DNA of 15,314 nucleotides from JBHHZI01 sp046757965. GTDB lineage: Bacteria; Acidobacteriota; Polarisedimenticolia; SMYD01. Each line of letters starts with the position of its first letter. Positions within the stretch are counted from its first letter, which is position 1. The notes beneath the pieces were generated by a model, which saw only the letters and a list, made by a program, of their open reading frames with translations, was not told the DNA's origin and made no database searches. The stretch is taken from positions 1-15,314 of the forward strand of contig JBHHZI010000075.1 of the NCBI GenBank assembly GCA_046757965.1, written 5' to 3'. This document shows, in pieces, positions 5,704 through 13,452 of the stretch. The position numbers and the translations under genes are program-made.

Positions 5704-8241
5704 ATGGCCAGGATGAACCGCAAGAAACGCCTCCTCCTCTTCGCCTCCGCCGGCATCGTGCTCCTCGCGCTGGTCGTGGTGCTCATCCTGCCCGCGGTCA
5801 TCGATGTCAACCGCTATCACGACACCATCGAGTCGGCGGCGACCGGCGCCCTCGGCCGGCCGGTGCGACTCGGCAGGCTGCATCTATCCCTCTTCCCGCG
5901 CATTGCCCTGACCGTTGATGCGCCGGCTCTCGCCGCCACGCCCGCCGAGGGCGGCGGGGATCTGGTCAGCGCCCGGCGGGTCGAGGTGGGCGCCCGGTTG
6001 CTGCCGCTGCTTCGCGGCCGGCTGGAGGTCACCGGCATCGTGGTGCGGGAGCCGGTCGTCGATGTGCGCCGCACGGCCGACGGCGGCTGGAACCTGGCCG
6101 GGCTGCTCGGGGGCAGCGAGGCGTCCGGCTCCCCGGGCGATACCACCGCGCCCCCGTCGGTGCCCATCACCATCGAATCGCTGCAGATTCGCGACGCCCA
6201 TGTCAACCTGGTGAATGTGGGGTGGCCGCAGGAGACCGGCACGTTGCCCATCGCGGCCTCCGCCGACCTCCACCTGGAAGGAGAGATGACCGGCGATCTG
6301 AATGCCAGCGGAACGCTGCGCCTGACCGGCGACGTGCCACTGCCGGCCGCGGCTGATACCGGGGAGGCCGCGTTGCCGGTGAAGATGACCATCACCTTCG
6401 GCCTGGCGATGGCGCACGGCGGCGAGCAGGTCACTTTCGACCCCCTGGACATCGACATCAACGGCAGCGTCCTGCACCTGGGCGCCCAACTCGGCGCGGC
6501 GGGCGGGCTGACCGGCCTGACGGTGAAGCCCTCTCGACTCGATGCCGCCCTGCTCCGCCAGGCGCTGGTGGCCGCGGGTTCGGCCCCGGCCATGGTGTTC
6601 TCCTCGCCACAGCCGGTGGAGATCTCGGCCACCCTCGGGCCGGGCGGCCTGACCCCGGCCGCCGGCGGCGTTCCGGATCTCTCCGCCCGTCTGACGGTGC
6701 ACGACTTCACCTTCCAGCACCCGAGCATGGCGCAGCCGATGACCGGGGTCTCCGGCACGGTCGGCATCGACGGCGAGACGGTGACGGTTCGGTCTCTGGC
6801 CGGCACCCTCGGCGACAGTGACATCGCCGGCGACCTGACCGTGGTCGGTCTCGACGCACCCCGGGTCACCTTCGACCTGCACTCGACGCGGGCCGACTTC
6901 TGGCAGCTCTTCTCGTTCGTCGGTGGTGGACCGGCCGTCCCCGCTCCCACCTCGTCGCCCGGCACCCCACTTCTCACGCCGCTGGATCGCCTGCAGGCGC
7001 GGGGGCAGATCCGGATCGACACCGGCACCTTCCAGACCCTCGACTTCAGCAAGCTGGTCGCCTCACCGGCCATCGACGGCCACCGCATCCGTCTGGATCC
7101 GCTCGAGATGAATCTCTATGGCGGCCGGTTCGCCGGCAAGGCCCGGCTCGATGCCGACAAGACGCCGATGGCGTTCACCATCGAGAGCCATCTGGCCGGC
7201 CTCGATACCGATGCCCTGCTCGCCGACAATCTCGATCTCGCCGGCACGCTTTCCGGTTCGCTGACCGCATCGCTGTCGGTGGCCGGTGCAGGCGCGGACC
7301 TCGATGCGATCCTCTCCAGCCTGTCCGGCGGCGGCGATCTGGCGATCGTCGACGGCCACATCGGCCACCTCGAGATCCTGGGCATGCTGTCGAACGCCAG
7401 TGGCCTCTTCGGGGAGCAGAGTCTGGCCAGCCTGACCGGCGCGATGGGCCAGGAAGGGACAACGTTCAGCCGGCTGGCGGCTCACCTGTCCCTCGACGGG
7501 GCCACGCTCACCGGCCGGCCGGTGTCGCTGGTCACGCCCGAGATCGCCATCGACGGCGACGCCTCGCTCGATCTGCTGGCCGCCACCCTGGGCGGCAACC
7601 TGGATGTGGTCTTCTCCGAGACGCTGAGCCGGACGATGCGTGCCGAGAACAGCCGCGCGGCCAGCACCTTCTGGGATCCCGCGCTCGGGCGCGTTCATCT
7701 GCCCATGACCCTCTCGGGTCCTCTGGATGCGCCCGTTCCCGGCATCGACTGGGGGGATGCCACGACCCGCCTGGCGAGGCGGAAGGTCGCCGGGAGGGTG
7801 GGCGGCACGCTGGGCAAGCTCATCGGGGGAAGAACGGCCAGCCCACCGGAGGCGGCCCCGACACCCGCGGCGGACACGCCGTCCGGCGGCGACGCGACCG
7901 GGTCGACCCTGCGCGCCGAGATCACCTCGGCCAGCTGGAGCCGGTCCCTGCTGAAGCAGGATCTGAAGCTGGCGGGCCGCGTCCTCGGCGCGGGCATCAC
8001 CACGGCCCGTCTGCAGGTGAGCGATGACAGCGGCCGGGTGATCCGCTCCGTCGATCCGTTACCGGAGGTGTCCGCGTTCCTGGCCGCAGCCGGCGACCCG
8101 GCCTCGCCCGCCGCCATCGGCTGGAGTCACGAGATCGACGGCAAGAAGCTGCTCCTCGCCCGTTTTCCGCTGACCGTCACGTTGACCGTCGCCGGTGCCG
8201 GCGGCCAGCAGTCCCAGACCACGCAACGCGTCGACCGGTAG
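5704..8241 (+). CDS. AsmA-family envelope protein with extra C-terminal domain
   Basis: An 845-residue protein. A short basic N-terminus and one membrane helix (about residues 9-31, ending LPAVIDVNRY) lead into the AsmA N-terminal signature: 'I.SA.TGALGRPVRLG..L.LFP', 'APALAATP', 'V.V...LLPLLRG.LEV', 'DVRRTADGGWNLAGLL'. The middle is long, beta-rich repeating sequence. Residues about 440-680 form the C-terminal AsmA block, including TPLDRLQARGQIRID, GGRFAGKARLDA and AENSRAASTFWDPALGRVHLPM. AsmA-type proteins sit in the inner membrane with a periplasmic beta-groove, and relatives (YhdP, TamB) are implicated in phospholipid transport to the outer membrane. After a Pro/Ala linker (about 715-735) a further ~110-residue domain follows that I do not recognise. 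The start is uncertain: ATG 5704 is preferred; GTG 5674 and ATG 5713 are in frame, and none has a clear Shine-Dalgarno. It appears monocistronic. Confidence 0.85.
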   Translation: MARMNRKKRLLLFASAGIVLLALVVVLILPAVIDVNRYHDTIESAATGALGRPVRLGRLHLSLFPRIALTVDAPALAATPAEGGGDLVSARRVEVGARLLPLLRGRLEVTGIVVREPVVDVRRTADGGWNLAGLLGGSEASGSPGDTTAPPSVPITIESLQIRDAHVNLVNVGWPQETGTLPIAASADLHLEGEMTGDLNASGTLRLTGDVPLPAAADTGEAALPVKMTITFGLAMAHGGEQVTFDPLDIDINGSVLHLGAQLGAAGGLTGLTVKPSRLDAALLRQALVAAGSAPAMVFSSPQPVEISATLGPGGLTPAAGGVPDLSARLTVHDFTFQHPSMAQPMTGVSGTVGIDGETVTVRSLAGTLGDSDIAGDLTVVGLDAPRVTFDLHSTRADFWQLFSFVGGGPAVPAPTSSPGTPLLTPLDRLQARGQIRIDTGTFQTLDFSKLVASPAIDGHRIRLDPLEMNLYGGRFAGKARLDADKTPMAFTIESHLAGLDTDALLADNLDLAGTLSGSLTASLSVAGAGADLDAILSSLSGGGDLAIVDGHIGHLEILGMLSNASGLFGEQSLASLTGAMGQEGTTFSRLAAHLSLDGATLTGRPVSLVTPEIAIDGDASLDLLAATLGGNLDVVFSETLSRTMRAENSRAASTFWDPALGRVHLPMTLSGPLDAPVPGIDWGDATTRLARRKVAGRVGGTLGKLIGGRTASPPEAAPTPAADTPSGGDATGSTLRAEITSASWSRSLLKQDLKLAGRVLGAGITTARLQVSDDSGRVIRSVDPLPEVSAFLAAAGDPASPAAIGWSHEIDGKKLLLARFPLTVTLTVAGAGGQQSQTTQRVDR

Positions 8242-8295
8242 TTCACAGCGTTCACGACGCGGCGATTTGAGCATCCCATGACCGGGACAGAGCGG

Positions 8296-8317
8296 CGCCG
8301 GGCGAGTCCTCCCGGCG
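8296..8317. terminator. candidate bidirectional hairpin terminator
   Basis: CGCCGGG (8296-8302) and CCCGGCG (8311-8317) form a perfect 7-bp GC stem with an 8-nt loop between the convergent AsmA and NhaC genes. No T-tract follows on either strand, so termination would be weak or factor-assisted. Confidence 0.35.
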
Positions 8318-8335
8318 AGACGCCTTGCCGGGCGA

Positions 8336-9745
8336 CTACAGGATGACGCCGAGGATGGCGAAACCGATCAGGGCCGCCCCGGCGGAGAGGAGCGCGTAGG
8401 GCATCTGCGTGCGGACATGGTCGATGACGCCGGTTCCCGTCGCCAGGGACGCGACCACCGTGGTGTCACTGATCGGGCTGGCGTGGTCGCCGAAGATGCC
8501 GCCTGACAGGCAGGCGGCCAGGAACGGCGCCACCGGCAGGGCCAGGCTGGCCGCCGCCGGGACGGCGATGGGAATCGTCATGGCGAACGTCCCCCAGCTC
8601 GTGCCCGTGGCGAACGCGATGGCCGCGGAGACCAGAAAGGTGGCCGGCAGCAGCACCGGGGCGACGGGGAAGGCCTGGAGCCGGTCGGCCAGCCACAGTC
8701 CGGTGCCGAGCTGGGCGCAGATGGCGCCCAGAGCCATGGACAGCACGAGGATCAGCACCGGTCCCAGCAACGATTCCATGCCACGGATGCCGAGGCGCAC
8801 CAGCTCGGGAACGGTGGCCAGGCGCTGCGCGCGGATCAGGATCCAGGCCGCGATGTTGCCCGCCAGCACCGCCCAGAGCGCGCTGGTGGACCCCGAACCG
8901 GCGCCGAGATCGCCGCCGCCGGTGATGAACAGACCCACCGGCATCGACGCGATCATCACCGCCAGCGGCACGACCATGTTGACGGCGCGAGGTGGTGCGG
9001 CGGCCGGTGGCCTCGCCGCAGAGGTCGGCATGGCCTCGGGGAAGGCGGTCGGGACGGCCGCCGCTGGCTCCCGGCGCCGGCCCGCATGACGCATCGGCCC
9101 GATCGACCAGCCGGTCCAGGCCACCACGCCGGCCAGGACGAGGGCCACGATGGCATAGAGATTCAACGGGATGGCCGCGGCGAAGATGGCCAGCGGGCGG
9201 TCCAGGTGCTGCGCCTCGAGCAGGCCGAGGATGAACGCGCCCCAGGCGTTGAACGGGATCAGCACACACACGGGAGCCGAGGTGGAGTCGGCCAGATAGG
9301 CAAGCTGTTCCCGGGGAAGCCGGTGGCGGTCGAACAGCGGCCGGCCAACGGCACCGGTGACCAGCAAGGTCACGTTCGACTCGACGAAGATGACCACGCC
9401 GGTGATCCACGCCAGGAGCCGGACTCCCCGCGGCGTGCCGGCCAGTCCACGGCGCTCCAGCGCACCGACCATCCCCGCCACACCCTGGAACGTCTCCAGG
9501 TAGAGCACCAGCGGTCCGATGAGCAGGCAGAAGAGAAGCACCCGCGCATTGCCCGGCTCGGTGGCCGCCTGCACGATGATCTCGACGGTGCCGGCGGTGC
9601 CGGCGAGAGGATGGCCGCCGGTGACCAGCAGCGCGCCGATCCAGATGCCGGCCAGCAACGACAGATGGACCTGCCGGGTCCTCACGGCCAGAGCGATCGC
9701 CACCAGCGGGGGCAGGAGAACCCAGGCGCTCGGCCCGCCGCTCAC
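8336..9745 (-). CDS. nhaC: NhaC-family Na+/H+ antiporter
   Basis: A 469-residue polytopic inner-membrane protein with about 11-12 hydrophobic segments. NhaC-family motifs are clear: LADSTSAPVCVLIPFNAWGA (residues 151-170), FATGTSWGTFAMTIPIAVP in the second half, and GIFGDHASPISDTTVVAS (416-433), whose acidic and hydroxyl residues are the conserved core of the family. It should exchange Na+ (or another small cation or carboxylate) for protons; relatives include malate/lactate antiporters, so the exact substrate is not certain. The start is GTG at 9745, sharing GTGA with the stop of the dacB-like gene; the protein begins M-SGGPSAWVLLPP. The much longer open frame upstream of this start is only the shadow of the dacB-like gene. 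A cytoplasmic loop around residues 215-250 is Ala/Pro-rich. It is the last gene of a three-gene operon and relies on translational coupling. Confidence 0.85.
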   Translation of the reverse strand: MSGGPSAWVLLPPLVAIALAVRTRQVHLSLLAGIWIGALLVTGGHPLAGTAGTVEIIVQAATEPGNARVLLFCLLIGPLVLYLETFQGVAGMVGALERRGLAGTPRGVRLLAWITGVVIFVESNVTLLVTGAVGRPLFDRHRLPREQLAYLADSTSAPVCVLIPFNAWGAFILGLLEAQHLDRPLAIFAAAIPLNLYAIVALVLAGVVAWTGWSIGPMRHAGRRREPAAAVPTAFPEAMPTSAARPPAAAPPRAVNMVVPLAVMIASMPVGLFITGGGDLGAGSGSTSALWAVLAGNIAAWILIRAQRLATVPELVRLGIRGMESLLGPVLILVLSMALGAICAQLGTGLWLADRLQAFPVAPVLLPATFLVSAAIAFATGTSWGTFAMTIPIAVPAAASLALPVAPFLAACLSGGIFGDHASPISDTTVVASLATGTGVIDHVRTQMPYALLSAGAALIGFAILGVIL

Positions 9746-11064
9746 CTCGGGCCCGTCGACTCGCCGGGCCGGGCGCCGTACCGGGGGGCCAGGCTCGACG
9801 CGCCGGCGGGATGAGACGGCACGGCGGCCACGGCGGCCTCCTGATCGGAGAATCCCGGCACGGTCCCACAGGCCGCCGGTGCGGGTCCGCCGTGCGCCTC
9901 GACGAGACGCTGCACCCATGCCTGAAGCGCCCGGCGGCCGGCCGTCACCCGTCCCGCGGCGGCCGGCAAGGCGACACCGAAGAAGAGCTCTCCCTCGGGC
10001 GTGCGTGCGACACCGGCCAGGGCGACCACGCCACCGTCGGTGCGCGACAGGGTACCGGTCTTGGCGATGATGGCGCGCGCCAGATCTCCCTGGCCCAGGC
10101 CGGGGTGATGGGTCAAGGTCCCCGGCGAACACCCGGCCACCGGCAGCACGGCGTCCGCCGGGAGCCCCAGATCATCCAGTCGTTTCACGTGCAGGCGCAC
10201 CAGCGCAACGATCTGTCTCATGCTCATCCGGTTACGCCCCTGGCCGGAGAGGGTCGCCAGGCAGATGGGCGCCGGACCGCCGGCCAGTTCTCCGTCCAGC
10301 CAGGCCGCCAGGTCCGCCGCCGGGCCGAGCCGCCCGGCCAGGCGGTTGATGTCGTTGTTCGACCACGCATCGAAGCGGCGCAGGATGCCCAGCAAGGAAC
10401 CGGAGCGGTGGACCAGCAGGGGCCGGAGCGTGTTCTCGCCGGCCGGCTGGCGTGTTGCCCCCTCGACCACCACGGCAGGGGGCGGCCCGGCGAGCCGGCG
10501 CCGCAGACGAAACGCCTCCCAGCTCTGCCGCGTCGGCCCGTCCCATCGCGACGGGTCGAGGGCCCGCGTGAGGCGGGCGGTCATCTTCCCGGCGCGCCGC
10601 GTCCGCTCCTCCTCCGAGCCGCCAGCCCGGCCATGTTCCCAGCCGATCCAGAACGGGCCGTTGACGAGGACGCGGCCACGGACGCGATGCACTCCCCGAT
10701 GGTTGCATGCCGCGGCCACCAGGAAGGCGTTCTCCACCTGAAAATCCGGGTCGCCGCCACCGCTGATGATCAGATCGCCATCGACGATGCCGTCGCGGAG
10801 GGCCCCGCGCACCCCGATGCCGGTCTCGAAGCGAAACTCCGGTCCGAGACGTGCGAGTGCCCAGGTCGAGGTCGCGATCTTGATGAGGGATGCCGGGTTC
10901 ATCGGCCGGTCCGCGCTCTGGCTGGCGACGATACTGCCGTCCGGCCGCTCGGCATGAAACACCAGCTCGGTCACCGGGACGGGCGGCCGCGTGGGGGCCG
11001 ACGGCGCGGCACCTGGCACGACCATCAGCGCCAGCCCGGCGAGCATGGCGGCCATCTCACTCAT
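9742..11064 (-). CDS. dacB: D-alanyl-D-alanine carboxypeptidase/endopeptidase, PBP4 type (peptidase S13)
   Basis: A 440-residue penicillin-binding protein with the three active-site motifs of the serine acyl-transferase family in order: SLIK with nucleophile S59 and K62, SNN at 235-237, and KTGT at 335-338. The long stretch between motifs 1 and 2, containing GDLIISGGGDPDF (97-109), is characteristic of PBP4/DacB rather than PBP5/6. It should trim or cleave peptidoglycan cross-links in the periplasm. The N-terminus (MSEMAAMLAGLALMVVPGAAPSAP) looks like a signal peptide but has no Lys/Arg in its n-region, which is unusual; an in-frame stop shortly upstream rules out a longer start. The final ~45 residues after VEAHGG are Ala/Pro-rich and probably disordered. 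Its ATG lies within the stop of arfB (ATGAGTGA, 8-nt overlap) and its TGA overlaps the nhaC GTG, so all three are coupled. S13 assignment is strong; the dacB name is by family. Confidence 0.87.
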   Translation of the reverse strand: MSEMAAMLAGLALMVVPGAAPSAPTRPPVPVTELVFHAERPDGSIVASQSADRPMNPASLIKIATSTWALARLGPEFRFETGIGVRGALRDGIVDGDLIISGGGDPDFQVENAFLVAAACNHRGVHRVRGRVLVNGPFWIGWEHGRAGGSEEERTRRAGKMTARLTRALDPSRWDGPTRQSWEAFRLRRRLAGPPPAVVVEGATRQPAGENTLRPLLVHRSGSLLGILRRFDAWSNNDINRLAGRLGPAADLAAWLDGELAGGPAPICLATLSGQGRNRMSMRQIVALVRLHVKRLDDLGLPADAVLPVAGCSPGTLTHHPGLGQGDLARAIIAKTGTLSRTDGGVVALAGVARTPEGELFFGVALPAAAGRVTAGRRALQAWVQRLVEAHGGPAPAACGTVPGFSDQEAAVAAVPSHPAGASSLAPRYGARPGESTGPR

Positions 11065-11491
11065 CGTCGCCGATGGACCGGCGGCGCTGCTTCACCTCAC
11101 CCCGACGACGCTTGGCCGCCACCCGGTGACGCCGGTGCGCTGCCGGGACGCGTGTCGGAACCCGCCGGCGACGCGTGGCCAGGGCTGCGGCCAGCAGCGC
11201 CGCGAAGCGGTCCACCGCCGTGCGGCGATTCGCGGCCTGGGATCGGTGCACCTGCGAGGTGACCCGCAGGATGCCGGCCCGCGTCACCCGGGTGGCCAGG
11301 CGATGCTGCACGCGCCGCTTCTGGGTTGCCGACAGGGTTGGCGAGGCCACCACGTCGAACAGCAGCGTGGCGCGACTGCTGACCTTGTTGACGTGCTGGC
11401 CCCCCGGACCGCTGCTGCGGGAGGCGACGAACCTGATCTCCCGCCGCGGAATGGCCAGCTCGTCAGTGATCGGGATCGGGTCAGGCGCCAC
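11057..11491 (-). CDS. arfB: ArfB (YaeJ) alternative ribosome-rescue peptidyl-tRNA hydrolase
   Basis: A 144-residue protein close to the usual ~140-residue length. It has the class I release-factor catalytic motif GGQ (residues 30-32) in SRSSGPGGQHVNKVSSRATL, the helical core 'LSATQKRRVQHRLATRVT', and a strongly basic C-terminal tail ending AAKRRRGEVKQRRRSIGDDE, which in ArfB enters the empty mRNA channel of stalled ribosomes. It lacks the codon-recognition domains of RF1/RF2. The GTG at 11491 is chosen because 'PDPIPITDELAIPRREI' matches the family's N-terminus; there is no strong Shine-Dalgarno, and an upstream ATG (11596) would add 35 unrelated residues and cross the candidate promoter. 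It is first in the arfB-dacB-nhaC operon, with a TATACT -10 candidate at 11562-11557, and overlaps dacB by 8 nt. Confidence 0.88.
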   Translation of the reverse strand: MAPDPIPITDELAIPRREIRFVASRSSGPGGQHVNKVSSRATLLFDVVASPTLSATQKRRVQHRLATRVTRAGILRVTSQVHRSQAANRRTAVDRFAALLAAALATRRRRVPTRVPAAHRRHRVAAKRRRGEVKQRRRSIGDDE

Positions 11492-11556
11492 GCAGACGGT
11501 CCACGACGCCGCCGCGGACCTCGCGGCCTCCGGGCCGGGCGGGCGGCGCGGCGCGC

Positions 11557-11564
11557 AGTATAAC
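11557..11564. promoter_or_regulatory. near-symmetric -10 element shared by divergent arfB and MTHFR-like genes
   Basis: The octamer AGTATAAC reads TATAAC on the plus strand (11559-11564) and TATACT on the minus strand (11562-11557), each 5/6 to TATAAT. The plus-strand hexamer lies 9 nt before ATG 11574. No good -35 is seen on the plus strand; TTACCA, 15 nt upstream on the minus strand, is a weak candidate. Confidence 0.45.
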
Positions 11565-11573
11565 ACCCAGAAA

Positions 11574-12551
11574 ATGGTGGTAAGATGCGCGCCCATGGCT
11601 CGCAGCAAGCAGGAGAGTGTGCCGTCCTCGCCCCTGATCGAGGCGCGCGTGCTGCTGGAGGTCTGCCCGCCGTCCCTGCGGGACAAGGAGAAGGCGTATG
11701 CCGTGCTGCGCCACAGCTTCTCCTGTTACAACTCCTTCCACGCGGTGAGCGTGCCGGACCTGCAGGATGAGGGCGAGTTCCAGCGCAAGCGCGACCGGGT
11801 TTCCAACCAGGAGTTTGCCGCCTGGCTCCGTGACCTGACGGAGAAGCCGCTCGGCCTGTACAAGGTGTCTGTCGGGTGTGACGAGGCCCGGTTTCACACC
11901 TGGCTGGACCGGGCGGCGGAGCTCGGCTGCAACGACGTCTTCCTGGTCGGCGCCGACTCCAGCGACAAGACACACCATCCCCCTCGCTCGCCGGACATGC
12001 TCTCCATCCGGACCTCCGCGGACCTGGCCCACGGCCGGGGTTTTCGCTGCGGCGGCATCATCATCCCCACGCGCCGCGCGAAGTTCGCGGCCCGCCCGGC
12101 CTCGGTGGACGAGACCGATCGACTGCTGGCAAAGATCCGTGACTGCCGCCTGGGATTCTTCTCCACCCAGATCCTCTACGAGAGCGAGTGGATGTGCTGC
12201 CTGCTTCTCGACATCGTGCGGACCGCGGCCATGGAGGAGATCCCCAAGATCTTCCTCACGTTCTCGCCGTTCGTGTGCGCCGAGGACATCGCGTTTGCCA
12301 AGCAGGTTCTGGGCGTCTACGTGCCCGGCGATGTCGAGCGCATGCTGCGCGGCTCACGCAGCATGCGCGAGGCCTCGATCAGCACGCTGCTGAGCGTATG
12401 GGAGAGGATCTCCTCGTTCGCCACCGATATCGGCTTTCCGTCCGACCGCCTGGGAGTGAACGTCGAGTATCTCGATTCGCGCAACCCCAGAAATGTCGAC
12501 GCCGCCTTCGAGCTGGCCGAGGAATTCGGGCGGATGCTGCGCCGCTACTGA
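11574..12551 (+). CDS. methylenetetrahydrofolate reductase-like TIM-barrel protein (noncanonical type)
   Basis: A 325-residue soluble protein. LLEVCPP near the N-terminus (E29) corresponds to the MTHFR 'FEFFPP' strand with its catalytic Glu; HAVSVPD, GCNDVFLVGAD, GGIIIPTRR, LGFFSTQILYESEW and FPSDRLGVNVEYL match successive barrel strands. IPTRR...TQILYESE, IFLTFSPF and DIGFP...VNVE look closer to the divergent 'mycobacterial-type' MTHFR group than to E. coli MetF. Reduction of 5,10-methylene-THF to 5-methyl-THF is the plausible reaction, but this is inferred; no metH, metE or folate gene is adjacent. Ten cysteines, including a Cys-Cys pair in EWMCCLLLD, are notable. ATG 11574 is chosen because a -10 (TATAAC) lies exactly 9 nt upstream, as in two other genes here; ATG 11595 is the alternative, and neither has a Shine-Dalgarno. 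It is divergent from arfB and convergent with the methyltransferase gene. Confidence 0.65.
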   Translation: MVVRCAPMARSKQESVPSSPLIEARVLLEVCPPSLRDKEKAYAVLRHSFSCYNSFHAVSVPDLQDEGEFQRKRDRVSNQEFAAWLRDLTEKPLGLYKVSVGCDEARFHTWLDRAAELGCNDVFLVGADSSDKTHHPPRSPDMLSIRTSADLAHGRGFRCGGIIIPTRRAKFAARPASVDETDRLLAKIRDCRLGFFSTQILYESEWMCCLLLDIVRTAAMEEIPKIFLTFSPFVCAEDIAFAKQVLGVYVPGDVERMLRGSRSMREASISTLLSVWERISSFATDIGFPSDRLGVNVEYLDSRNPRNVDAAFELAEEFGRMLRRY

Positions 12552-12570
12552 CGCGAATACCCGGAATGCC

Positions 12571-12588
12571 CCCGGCGCTCCGGCCGGG
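12571..12588. terminator. candidate bidirectional hairpin terminator
   Basis: CCCGGC (12571-12576) and GCCGGG (12583-12588) form a perfect 6-bp stem with a 6-nt loop in the 37-nt gap between two convergent genes, directly abutting the stop codon of the methyltransferase gene. No T-tract is visible. Confidence 0.35.
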
Positions 12589-13443
12589 TCAGGCCTGCCC
12601 GACCACGTAGGCGATCCAGCCCGGGTCCGCCGCACCGCGAGCGACCCGGCGGAACACGCCGTTCCCCTCGTTCGTTGCGCGGTCGGTCATCTCCCAGAGC
12701 ACGTGAACGTCCTTGAACCCGGCCTCGGTCAGGATCTCCTGCATCTCCGGCAGCGTCCACAGACGCCAGTCGTAGACGAAGGCATTGCGCAGGCGCGAGC
12801 CGTCCTTGAACGTGAAGTGGATCTTGCAGATGGCGTGGTGTGAGATGGGATCGAACGAGGCCTGGTCCCAGACGTAGGTGAAGTCCTTGTGGTCCGTCTC
12901 CTCCTCCATCTCCTCCAGGGCCTGACTGCCACCGAATGCGTCCAGCACGAACAGTCCGCCGCGGCGCAGCCCGCGGCGCACGTTGGCCGCGTAGGCACGC
13001 AGGGCCGCACGCGTCTTGAAGATGCTGTAGCTGAAATTCATCGCCGCCACCAGATCGGCACGCACGCCGCCGACGGTGACCACATCGTCGAGGAGCAGGC
13101 GGACACGGCCGCGCTGCGCCGGTTCGAGCTGGGCAAGATTGTGCCGGCGCGCCCAGTCGAGCGTCGGCGCATCCAGATCCACACCGATCGACTGGTTGTC
13201 CCGATGCAGCCTCACGAACTCACAGCACAGCCTCGCGGTGCCGCAGAAATCCTCACGAAAGCGCCGCAGCGGCCGGCCGGTGGTGCGCTTGAACAACCGG
13301 GACAGGAACAGAACATCCACGTCCGGGGACTGCACGCTGCGCTGGTAGAGGACGAACGGGTCCGCTGTCTTCGCGGTGAGCCGGTCTCGGCGCCGGCGGG
13401 TCGTCGTTTTTCTTCGCCGTCTGTGCAGTGTCGACACTCTCAT
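12589..13443 (-). CDS. class I SAM-dependent methyltransferase
   Basis: A 284-residue protein with a Rossmann-type SAM-binding core. Motif I appears as FREDFCGTARLCCEFV (residues 62-77), followed by the acidic strand SIGVDLD (85-91, ribose-binding Asp89 or Asp91), LLLDDVV (motif II region), ADLVAAMNFSYSIF and GLRRGGLFVLDAFGG (post-motif). The 'EDFCGT' form of motif I marks a recurring uncharacterised bacterial family; the substrate is unknown. Residues 7-25 are extremely basic (HRRRRKTTTRRRRDR), suggesting RNA or ribosome contact or a disordered tail. ATG 13443 is the only sensible start: a strong TTGCGA-16 nt-TATAAT promoter ends 9 nt before it, so the transcript should be leaderless. It is divergent from aceE, about 100 nt apart, and may share its regulatory region. 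Confidence 0.82.
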   Translation of the reverse strand: MRVSTLHRRRRKTTTRRRRDRLTAKTADPFVLYQRSVQSPDVDVLFLSRLFKRTTGRPLRRFREDFCGTARLCCEFVRLHRDNQSIGVDLDAPTLDWARRHNLAQLEPAQRGRVRLLLDDVVTVGGVRADLVAAMNFSYSIFKTRAALRAYAANVRRGLRRGGLFVLDAFGGSQALEEMEEETDHKDFTYVWDQASFDPISHHAICKIHFTFKDGSRLRNAFVYDWRLWTLPEMQEILTEAGFKDVHVLWEMTDRATNEGNGVFRRVARGAADPGWIAYVVGQA

Positions 13444-13452
13444 CAAGCGATG

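Noticed and set aside
5489..5716. Possible 75-codon small protein or leader peptide upstream of AsmA
   Set aside because: It has no Shine-Dalgarno, a Pro/Arg-rich sequence without pattern, and it overlaps the AsmA start.
8466..9869. 467-codon minus-strand frame overlapping the nhaC gene
   Set aside because: It is a Gly/Arg/His-rich out-of-frame shadow; the NhaC frame carries all family motifs.
9746..10132. N-terminal extension of the NhaC frame to 598 residues
   Set aside because: The extension lies entirely within dacB and is Arg/Gly-rich; GTG 9745 coincides with the dacB stop (GTGA), a normal coupling arrangement.
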